From PGYR01 sp041595255 (GTDB lineage: Bacteria; Bacteroidota; Ignavibacteria; Kapaibacteriales; UBA2268): a stretch of DNA of 17,774 nt. The notes under the pieces were generated by a model, which did no database searches, was not told the origin of the DNA, and saw only the letters and a program-made list of their open reading frames with translations. This document shows positions 6,778 to 14,403 of this stretch, piece by piece (the stretch's first letter is position 1; every line of letters begins with the position of its first letter). Where the stretch lies: the NCBI GenBank assembly GCA_041595255.1, contig JBFHKR010000047.1:1-17774 (forward strand). The letters run 5' to 3'. Both the position numbers and the translations under genes were made by a program.

Positions 6778-8094
6778 TTGGTATTCAAACAAATAATAAG
6801 TGGGAAACACGTATTCCCAATTGTCCTTTTATTAATAATTGGGATATTATCTGCTAGTCGTATATACGAATACACAAAGTTCGATTTTAATATGATACTA
6901 TTCTTATTAGTTCTTCCCTTTATTATAAATAAGCGGAACACAAATACATCTATTCGATATGGAGTGGCTTCTATAGTATTACTAATCATTTTCTTAATTT
7001 TTAAATTAACTACCATATATTATTTTGCCATAGTTTGTTCTCTGTTCTATATTTATGAAAGTAACTATGGTAAGCTAACAAATATACCAATTCTACTTTT
7101 ACTAATTATATCTCCTGTAACTAATAATATATCTAAGGTTCTAGGGTTTGAGATTAGAATTTGGTTAACTAATTGGGCTAGTAAGTTGCTAGATTCAATT
7201 TTTGAAAGTTCAAAATCCATTGGAAATATTGTACTAGTGAATGACAATCAATTTCATATAGACCCGGAATGTATGGGATTGAATATGATGATATTAAGTT
7301 TATTCGTATCTATAGTTTATTTATCTCATTTCCAGATTAAAAATGAGAGTAGGTACACATACTCTAAGATAATCATAACGCTCATATTAGCTTTTATACT
7401 ATCATCTATTTCAAATTTCTTTAGGATTATATTACTTGTAATTTTTAAATCAGCCCCTGGGACTATATCACATGAAGTGATTGGTTTATTTTGTTTTATA
7501 CTTTACGTTGTATTTCCATTATACTTTATAATTAAGAGGATTCCATCAGGAAAAGCTATAACCAAACCAGATAGAGAAATCAAAAAATTCATAAAATATG
7601 TAGTAAGTTCAGTTATTGTTATTTTTATTCTAATAATCAACCTAAATAGTGTTAATAAAACGAAGTTTAAAGATATTTCCGAAACATCTTTAACTTTAGA
7701 TATAAAGGACTATAAATGTGAGGATCAACCTATGGGAATATTGAAACTTGAGAAAAAAGACATTCTAATGTATATAAAACCAGCAGTTCATTTCTATTCA
7801 GCAGAACATTCACCAATTATTTGCTGGAGAGGAACTGGGTATAAAATCGAGAATGAATCTATTATAAAAATTGGTGGCAAGGGTTTAAATTTTTGTACAT
7901 TGAGCAAAGGAAAAGATTTACTTTATTCAACTTGGTGGTATGATTCAGGAGATGATAAAACTAACTCACAATTCAGATGGAGGACTCAAAACTTAATTAA
8001 CCAATCAGATTATAGGTTAGTAAATGTAATAAGTCATGACAAGAAAATACTCATAGATGAATCAAAAATATTACTAAAAAAGAAAATATTCTAG
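6778..8094 (+). CDS. xrtN: Exosortase, XrtN type, with fused C-terminal EpsI-like domain
   Basis: 438-aa polytopic membrane protein. The exosortase catalytic signature is complete: Cys165 in DPECMGLNMM, Arg216 in SNFFRIILL, and His232 in SHEVIGLFCF, each at the edge of a hydrophobic helix as in the EpsH/exosortase family. A C-terminal soluble part (about 275-438) with SPIICWRGTGY, STWWYDSG and FRWRTQNL looks like the EpsI-type companion domain fused to the enzyme. The start is a TTG (6778) immediately after the TAA of the VIT gene and in the same frame, with AAAGG just upstream. The next in-frame ATG (6892) would cut away the first membrane helix. It probably cleaves the VPEP tail of the upstream protein at the inner membrane; this single enzyme-substrate layout is known for exosortase N. 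Confidence 0.85.
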   Translation: MVFKQIISGKHVFPIVLLLIIGILSASRIYEYTKFDFNMILFLLVLPFIINKRNTNTSIRYGVASIVLLIIFLIFKLTTIYYFAIVCSLFYIYESNYGKLTNIPILLLLIISPVTNNISKVLGFEIRIWLTNWASKLLDSIFESSKSIGNIVLVNDNQFHIDPECMGLNMMILSLFVSIVYLSHFQIKNESRYTYSKIIITLILAFILSSISNFFRIILLVIFKSAPGTISHEVIGLFCFILYVVFPLYFIIKRIPSGKAITKPDREIKKFIKYVVSSVIVIFILIINLNSVNKTKFKDISETSLTLDIKDYKCEDQPMGILKLEKKDILMYIKPAVHFYSAEHSPIICWRGTGYKIENESIIKIGGKGLNFCTLSKGKDLLYSTWWYDSGDDKTNSQFRWRTQNLINQSDYRLVNVISHDKKILIDESKILLKKKIF

Positions 8095-8143
8095 TTCAAA
8101 ATGATTAAATTTCGAATTATTAGGTTATTAAAAATAGAAAGTA

Positions 8144-10792
8144 ATGGCAAAAGGCAAAGAAACACCCTTAATAAAGCAGTATAATGGAATAAAAGCAAAG
8201 TATCCGGACACGGTATTGTTGTTTCGTTTGGGTGATTTCTATGAGACATTCAACGAAGATGCAGTTATAACAGCAAAAGTTTGTGGTATAACTCTAACAA
8301 AGAGAAACAATGGTGCTGCTGGCGATATGCCACTAGCTGGTTTCCCCCATCATCAATTAGACGCCTATTTACCTAAGTTAGTAAAGGCAGGTTACAGAGC
8401 CGCAGTTTGTGAGCAATTAGAAGACCCTAAACAAGCAAAAGGAATAGTAAAGCGAGGAGTTACAGAGATAGTAACACCCGGTGTAGCACTATATGATAAG
8501 CTATTAGAATCGAAGAAAAATAAATTCCTTGCTTCCGTCTATTATAAGAAATTGAAAAATGGCCCTGAGTTGATTGGCCTTTCGTTCGCTGATGTTTCAA
8601 CTGGTGAGTTTTTTACGGGAGATATATTAGCTAGAGATATACAAAACAATTTAGAAGCTATTTTACCAGCAGAGATTATTGTATGCAAATCACAAAAGCA
8701 ATATTTTCTGGACAAGTTTAAGACATTAAGCTTCTCACCTGCTATTAGCTATCAGGAAGATTGGATATTCGAAGATGAATTTGCTACCGATATATTACTT
8801 AAGCAATTCAAGACAAAAAATTTAAAGGGATTCGGGATTGATGGTTTATCTGCAGGAATTATTGCCGCAGGTGTAGTTTTACATTATTTGAACGAAACCC
8901 AAAATGCAGCCCTAACTCATATTAGTAGAGTAACTAATTATGATACGGCCGAATATATGTTATTGGATAGTTCTACTAGACGAAATCTAGAAATAACTAT
9001 GACTACAGAAGGAGAAAAGGACGGATCACTATTCGCAGCGCTCGATGATACATATACACCTATGGGTGGACGATTACTCAAAAAATGGATATCTATGCCT
9101 CTCAAAAATAAGGGGCAAATAGAAAGAAGATTGAATGCTGTAGAAGAGCTATACAATTCTCTAAAGATTAATCAGCTAAGAGAAGAACTAAAAAAGATAG
9201 GTGATATAGAGCGATTGGCAACAAAGATAGCCACTCTCCGGGCGAACCCAAGAGATTTGGTGGCACTAAAAAATTCGCTTGTTATTCTGCCTGACATTAC
9301 GAAATTCCTTTCTTCGTTTGAAGATACTTACATCTCACAGTTGGGGAGCAGTATTCCTAATTTACAAGAAGTTACGAGTAAATTAGAAAATGCGCTGAAA
9401 GATGAACCAGGATTGAATATTGGTAAAGGTAATGTTTTCAGAGATGGATACAATGAAGAGTTAGATGAATATGCTACTGCACGATATTCTGCAAAAAACT
9501 GGATAAGTAATTATCAAAAAGAACAGAGAGAAACAACAGGAATAAATAGTCTGAAAGTCAGCTTCAACAATGTATTCGGCTATTATATAGAAGTTTCTAG
9601 AATCAATAGTGACAAAGTACCAGAAAGCTATCATAGGAAACAAACTTTAACAAACTCAGAAAGATATATAACGCCTGAGCTAAAAGTATTCGAAGAAAAA
9701 GTTTTTAGTGCCGATGAGAAAATTGAGACTATTGAGAAAAAGCTTTTCTCTGAGCTAATGAATGACTTAATGTCTTATTTACAAGAATTTAAACTTAGCA
9801 GTTTTATTATATCTCAAATAGATTGTCTTCAATCTTATGCTTTTGTCTCGCTTCAACGTAATTACAGCAAGCCAAAAATAACTAATGATAATAATCTTGA
9901 TATAATAAACGGAAGACATCCAACTGTCGAAATTAGCTTACCACACGGCGAGAGTTATACTCCGAACAATACTAAGTTTGATACTAATACCGAGCTTGTA
10001 CACATAATTACTGGGCCTAATATGTCTGGTAAATCATGTTATCTTCGTCAGACAGCTATCATAGTACTAATGGCTCAGATTGGTTGTTATGTACCAGCAG
10101 ACAGCTGCACAATGGGTCTAGTAGATAAAATATATACTAGAGTAGGATCAGGAGATAATATTAGAACTGGTGAAAGTACATTCCTAGTTGAAATGCAAGA
10201 AGCTGCAAGTATAATGAATAATGCTACTGACAAAAGCTTGATATTATTAGATGAAGTAGGTCGAGGAACAGCTACTTTCGATGGTATATCAATAGCGTGG
10301 GCTATAGCAGAATATATACACAATAAACTACAGGCTAAGACATTATTTGCTACTCATTATCACGAACTCAATGAGCTTGCAAACAGATATGACAGAATAA
10401 AAAACTACAAAGTAGATGTAGTAGAGAGAGATACTAACATTATATTTACTCATAAAGTGTTAGAGGGTAGTGCTGATCACTCGTTCGGAATTCATGTAGC
10501 AAAAATGGCTGGATTACCTTATGAAGTAGTAGAACGCTCTAAAGAGATTATGGGGACTTTAGAAAGTGATGTTAGTCAACAGAAAATAGACGGAGATGAG
10601 CTTAGCTCTGCAAAGCCAGATGTTAAAAAATTAAAACCAATTGCAGCACCAGAGCCTTCTGGGCAGATGGCAATTTTTGCTTTCGAAGATGATAAATTAA
10701 GAACACGACTGAAGCAAATGAGTATAGAGGCAATAACACCATTACAATCATTTCAAATATTATCGGAGTTAATTAACGAAGCGAAAAAATAG
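8144..10792 (+). CDS. mutS: DNA mismatch repair protein MutS
   Basis: Full-length 882-aa cytoplasmic ATPase that recognises base mismatches and small loops. The mismatch-reading Phe-x-Glu motif is in GDFYETF (F32, E34). The ATPase domain has Walker A GPNMSGKS (624-631), Walker B LILLDEVGRGT (D703, E704), and the FATHYHEL segment. A beta-clamp contact motif QMAIF sits near the C-terminus, followed by the usual helical end. The residue after Walker A is Cys (C632), where Thr or Ala is commoner; the motif itself is intact. The ATG at 8144 lies 49 bp after the exosortase gene. There is no terminator between them, so read-through is possible, but I see no functional link. Confidence 0.97.
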   Translation: MAKGKETPLIKQYNGIKAKYPDTVLLFRLGDFYETFNEDAVITAKVCGITLTKRNNGAAGDMPLAGFPHHQLDAYLPKLVKAGYRAAVCEQLEDPKQAKGIVKRGVTEIVTPGVALYDKLLESKKNKFLASVYYKKLKNGPELIGLSFADVSTGEFFTGDILARDIQNNLEAILPAEIIVCKSQKQYFLDKFKTLSFSPAISYQEDWIFEDEFATDILLKQFKTKNLKGFGIDGLSAGIIAAGVVLHYLNETQNAALTHISRVTNYDTAEYMLLDSSTRRNLEITMTTEGEKDGSLFAALDDTYTPMGGRLLKKWISMPLKNKGQIERRLNAVEELYNSLKINQLREELKKIGDIERLATKIATLRANPRDLVALKNSLVILPDITKFLSSFEDTYISQLGSSIPNLQEVTSKLENALKDEPGLNIGKGNVFRDGYNEELDEYATARYSAKNWISNYQKEQRETTGINSLKVSFNNVFGYYIEVSRINSDKVPESYHRKQTLTNSERYITPELKVFEEKVFSADEKIETIEKKLFSELMNDLMSYLQEFKLSSFIISQIDCLQSYAFVSLQRNYSKPKITNDNNLDIINGRHPTVEISLPHGESYTPNNTKFDTNTELVHIITGPNMSGKSCYLRQTAIIVLMAQIGCYVPADSCTMGLVDKIYTRVGSGDNIRTGESTFLVEMQEAASIMNNATDKSLILLDEVGRGTATFDGISIAWAIAEYIHNKLQAKTLFATHYHELNELANRYDRIKNYKVDVVERDTNIIFTHKVLEGSADHSFGIHVAKMAGLPYEVVERSKEIMGTLESDVSQQKIDGDELSSAKPDVKKLKPIAAPEPSGQMAIFAFEDDKLRTRLKQMSIEAITPLQSFQILSELINEAKK

Positions 10793-10922
10793 AGTTTAAT
10801 ATTTTTGAATATATGAATGAGATTGATTTCAAATACATCAAAGCATAAATATAACTATAACATTGTCTTGTTCGATATAATTTGTATTTTATGAGATTAA
10901 AAAAGTAACATTTAAGTATAAT

Positions 10923-12890
10923 ATGAAGCACAAGCAAAATAAGTTTTTAAAGTGGATAAAGTATAATTTTGATAACTTAATGTCCAAAGGCACTTCTGCC
11001 CCACTATTCCTACTATTAGGTGGGTCTTTTATATTTCTTTTAATACTTTCAGGTCTATTGATATTAACTGGTATTTTGACGCCTGAAATTGTAGCCAATG
11101 GTAAAGTAGAAGGGGATATAGATTATTTTGATGCAATATATATAACGCTACTTAGGATGCTTGACCCTGGCGTAGTGGCGGGAGATCCAGTTATTTGGCC
11201 GTTTCTTACTTTTATGCTTGTTGCTACATTAGGCGGTCTATTCTTATTTTCTGTATTAATAGCTATTGTGAATAGTGGTGTAATTAATAAACTAACAGAT
11301 CTTAGAAAAGGTAAATCATTTGTTTTAGAAACTAATCACACCATAATTCTAGGATGGTCATTCCAGGTATTCCCAATTGTAAAAGAATTAGTAATAGCAA
11401 ACGAGAACTTGAAGCATGCCTCAATTGCTATCCTTGCTGAGAAAGATAAAATATATATGGAAGATGAAATTAATTCGAAAGTTAAAGATCTAAAAACAAC
11501 TAAAGTTGTTTGTAGAACTGGTAGCCCAATAGACCTAATCGACCTAGAGATACTTAATATACATGAAGCAAAATCAATTATAATAATAGCACCTGAGACG
11601 AAAGATCCAGATTCAATAGTGATTAAAACTATACTTGCAATAACAAATAATCCCAACAGAAAACACGACACAAAGTATCATATAGTTGCTGAGATAAGAG
11701 ACCCACGAAATGTAGCTATAGCAGAAATAGCTGGTCGTGATGAAGTTCAGCTAGTTATATTTGATTATTTAATTTCTAGAATAACTGCGCAAACATGTCG
11801 CCAACCAGGATTGTCAGTCGTTTTCAATGAGTTACTTGACTTCAGTGGAGATGAAATCTATTTCCAAGAAGAACCTGCGTTAGTAGGTAAAACTTTTGTT
11901 GAAGCAATGTTCTCTTATGAGGAATCAATTCTTATAGGTATTAGGAGAAAAAATGGAGAGATACTATTAAAACCTGCACACGACACCCAGATAGAGAAAG
12001 GGGATATTATTATTGCTATTTCTGAAGATGATGATACTATAAAGCTTTCTGGTAAAAAGGAATATAATATCAACACTGATGCCATTAGAAAGAATCCTGA
12101 ATATATAGACCCATCACCTGAGACAACACTTATAATAGGTTGGAATAGGCGAGCTCACCTAATCATAAATGAGTTAGACAATTATGTTCACCCAGGCTCA
12201 AAGATTACTGTAATTGCAGAAAACACATCAGCTGAGAATGACTTATCTCTTCATTGTGCTGATTTACAAAATCAGACTGTTACATTTTGGTTCGGAGACA
12301 CTACAAATAGAAGAATACTTGACGATCTGAATATAGAAACTTATAATCATATAATAGTACTTAGTCAAACTGAGAATAGCGACATACAATCTAGTGATGC
12401 AAGAACATTATCTACTTTGCTACACTTACGTGATATAGCTGATACTAGAGGACACGAGTTTTCTATTGTATCTGAAATGTTAGATGATCGTAATAGAGAA
12501 CTAGCAGAGATAACTCATACTGATGATTTCATAGTTAGTGTGAAGTTAGATAGTTTGATGTTGTCACAAATCTCAGAGAATGCAGAGTTGAAACGTATTT
12601 TTGAAGATTTATTTTCTGCAGGTGGACCATCTATCTATATCAAGCCAGCTGAACATTATGTCGAGCTTGGTAGAGCTGTCAATTTTTATACAATAATGGA
12701 GTCAGCAAGACAACAAGGACATCTGGCAATAGGTATAAAACTTAAGAACAGTGATACTTCGTTCAAAAAATCTGAAATGTTAGCTCATGGTGTAGTTGTT
12801 AATCCTAATAAATCTCGAGAAGTTTTCTTCAGTAAAGGAGATAAAATAATTATACTTTCAGAAGATGAAGTGACAGAAGTTATTGATTAG
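10923..12890 (+). CDS. CASTOR/POLLUX (DMI1)-like ion channel
   Basis: 655 aa. Two membrane helices (about 27-50 and 93-117) flank a pore-loop segment with LRMLDPGVVAGDP (DPG at 81-83), as in bacterial relatives of plant CASTOR/POLLUX. The diagnostic linker DLRKGKS followed by ETNHTIILGWS (N138, H139) starts the first RCK-type Rossmann module. Further family stretches are ILAEKDKIYMEDEI, VVCRTGSP, and TAQTCRQPGL. A second module begins near residue 400 with TTLIIGWNRRAHLIINEL. It is probably an inner-membrane cation channel gated by cytoplasmic ligand binding; selectivity cannot be read here. The 3' end overlaps the convergent rsmD by 11 bp. Confidence 0.85.
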   Translation: MKHKQNKFLKWIKYNFDNLMSKGTSAPLFLLLGGSFIFLLILSGLLILTGILTPEIVANGKVEGDIDYFDAIYITLLRMLDPGVVAGDPVIWPFLTFMLVATLGGLFLFSVLIAIVNSGVINKLTDLRKGKSFVLETNHTIILGWSFQVFPIVKELVIANENLKHASIAILAEKDKIYMEDEINSKVKDLKTTKVVCRTGSPIDLIDLEILNIHEAKSIIIIAPETKDPDSIVIKTILAITNNPNRKHDTKYHIVAEIRDPRNVAIAEIAGRDEVQLVIFDYLISRITAQTCRQPGLSVVFNELLDFSGDEIYFQEEPALVGKTFVEAMFSYEESILIGIRRKNGEILLKPAHDTQIEKGDIIIAISEDDDTIKLSGKKEYNINTDAIRKNPEYIDPSPETTLIIGWNRRAHLIINELDNYVHPGSKITVIAENTSAENDLSLHCADLQNQTVTFWFGDTTNRRILDDLNIETYNHIIVLSQTENSDIQSSDARTLSTLLHLRDIADTRGHEFSIVSEMLDDRNRELAEITHTDDFIVSVKLDSLMLSQISENAELKRIFEDLFSAGGPSIYIKPAEHYVELGRAVNFYTIMESARQQGHLAIGIKLKNSDTSFKKSEMLAHGVVVNPNKSREVFFSKGDKIIILSEDEVTEVID

Positions 12891-13434
12891 AAAATTCTAA
12901 TATTGTAAGCTTAGAGATACCGAATGATTTTTGCTTAACTAATGTAAAGTTAGATGAGTAAGTAATATCTTCTTTATCTTCGGTTTCGAGGATTAGAAAG
13001 CCTTCATGTTCTAATACTTTATTCTCATCAATTATTGATATAATCTGATTCGCTGTTTGCAAGTGATATGGTGCATCAGAGAAAATTATGTTGTAGGTAT
13101 TTTTACAATTTTTCAGATAAGATAGCACATCAGATTTTATAATCTCAAACGATTTTTTTTCAAGATTAATATCAGAAGCGAACTGTTTTATAACTGAGAT
13201 TGGTTTGAAATTCTTTTCTACAAAAGTACAATGTAAAGCTCCACGACTCAGAAACTCTATACCGACTAACCCTGAACCAGCATAGCAATCAAGTACTTTT
13301 TTATTATCGAAATAAATATAGTTATCCAAAGTACTAAATAAAGATTCGCGTGATTTATCAGTAGTAGGCCTAACACCAGCAGGCATCTTACCTTTTATAG
13401 ATCGACCGCCATATTTACCTGATATCACTCTCAA
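12880..13434 (-). CDS. rsmD: 16S rRNA (guanine(966)-N2)-methyltransferase RsmD
   Basis: 184-aa SAM-dependent methyltransferase that modifies G966 of 16S rRNA in the small subunit. Family features are the N-terminal MRVISGKYGGRSIK, VRPTTDKSRESLFSTL, the SAM site VLDCYAGSGLVGIEFLSRGA (about 47-66), and the catalytic loop. The loop reads SDAPYH (D120-A121-P122-Y123) where the family normally has DPPY; the codon is GCA in place of CCN. The start is TTG at 13434, giving the expected MRVISG, and its TTG overlaps the TGA of the upstream gene (TTGA). That indicates translational coupling. The 3' end overlaps the convergent ion-channel gene by 11 bp, leaving no room for a terminator. Confidence 0.92.
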   Translation of the reverse strand: MRVISGKYGGRSIKGKMPAGVRPTTDKSRESLFSTLDNYIYFDNKKVLDCYAGSGLVGIEFLSRGALHCTFVEKNFKPISVIKQFASDINLEKKSFEIIKSDVLSYLKNCKNTYNIIFSDAPYHLQTANQIISIIDENKVLEHEGFLILETEDKEDITYSSNFTLVKQKSFGISKLTILEFSNQ

Positions 13435-14351
13435 AACTCAATTACTTTTCCTTTATCGAAGCTATTGAGAGCCCCTCCTACAACAGGGGAGTATATATGT
13501 GAAGTTCGAATACAATAGCTTTTTAGTCTATCATCTATATTAGCTCTAACAAATCTAAATGAATTTAGTCTCTTTACTTCTATGTCTAAATTATTTGATA
13601 AACTATCAAGAAGCGATTTTTTCAAGTTTGTCCCAATGACGTGTGCGCTACCAGGTGATAAACCATTATTCTTCAACTTTGATATTTCGTTTTTCACAGA
13701 TTGAATGAATTCTTCTTCACTATCATTCTTAATCAAATCATAGAAGTAAGTTGTATTATTATTACTCAAACTAATATCACAAAAAGAATCCTCTACATTG
13801 ATTAGTAGATCATACAAGTGACTTGTTTCAGGGTAATTATATTCAATGGTATTTTGAGAAGCAATCTGAGCCATAGTTATATAGCTGATATCTAAACCTG
13901 TGATTTCTAGAGCTATTTTACAACTCTCTACTATGCTTTTTCTAATAAATACTACGAAAAGCATTTCCGAATCATCTTCATCTTTTTGACCATAAGGGTA
14001 AATTCTAAAAATGAAATCCGATATCTCAAATGATTTATTATTCCCTTTTATCTCTAACTCTAATAACTGCTTTAGTTCTTTACTATCCATATCTGGACTA
14101 CCAGGTATGATTGTCCAAAATGCAGATTCATTGTTTAGAATAACATTTAGTTCTTCTATTTTATGTTCAGTATTAGTTAAGTTCCTATTGAGCTGGTTTA
14201 TGGCTTTTTTAGAGATTGTATCTTCTATATCATCCAAGTTAACAGGATCAAGAGTTGAAGCTACATCTAGTAATGTAAGCCCCTTATTATTCCTCTCAAA
14301 AATGCCCGAATATACCTTATCCGAATTAAAAAAAACTGTGAGTGATTTCAT
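13431..14351 (-). CDS. PilM/DUF3822-like protein with actin-type (ASKHA) fold
   Basis: 306 aa, ATG at 14351, no signal peptide or membrane segment. The order of elements resembles PilM: an N-terminal strand pair (SLTVFFNSDKVYSGIFE), the segment MDSKELKQLLELEIKGNN, then EMLFVVFIRKSIVESCKIALEITGLDISYITM. A strand pair LYDLLINVEDSFCDISLSNN and the terminal SPVVGGALN follow. PilM is the cytoplasmic actin-like platform of type IV pili, but no pilN, pilO or pilQ is adjacent. In Bacteroidota a DUF3822 protein beside rsmD is a common arrangement, and this gene probably belongs there. It overlaps rsmD by 4 bp (TTGA), so the two form one operon. The exact function is unknown. Confidence 0.65.
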   Translation of the reverse strand: MKSLTVFFNSDKVYSGIFERNNKGLTLLDVASTLDPVNLDDIEDTISKKAINQLNRNLTNTEHKIEELNVILNNESAFWTIIPGSPDMDSKELKQLLELEIKGNNKSFEISDFIFRIYPYGQKDEDDSEMLFVVFIRKSIVESCKIALEITGLDISYITMAQIASQNTIEYNYPETSHLYDLLINVEDSFCDISLSNNNTTYFYDLIKNDSEEEFIQSVKNEISKLKNNGLSPGSAHVIGTNLKKSLLDSLSNNLDIEVKRLNSFRFVRANIDDRLKSYCIRTSHIYSPVVGGALNSFDKGKVIEF

Positions 14352-14383
14352 AAAAAATTAAAAATAATTTTATTTTCAATCTC

Positions 14384-14403
14384 CTAAATTAAAAAAAATT
14401 TAG
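14384..14403 (-). terminator. Weak AT-rich hairpin at the end of the phosphate transporter gene
   Basis: CTAAATT (14384-14390) and AATTTAG (14397-14403) form a 7-bp stem with a 6-nt A/T loop across the transporter stop codon. It lies in the 48-bp gap before the PilM-like gene. Low GC makes it a poor terminator; it may only separate the two minus-strand units. Confidence 0.3.

Noticed and set aside
10034..10042. Cys after the MutS Walker A motif (GKSC)
   Set aside because: The Walker A residues G-x4-GKS are intact and the next position varies among MutS proteins, so no loss of function is implied.
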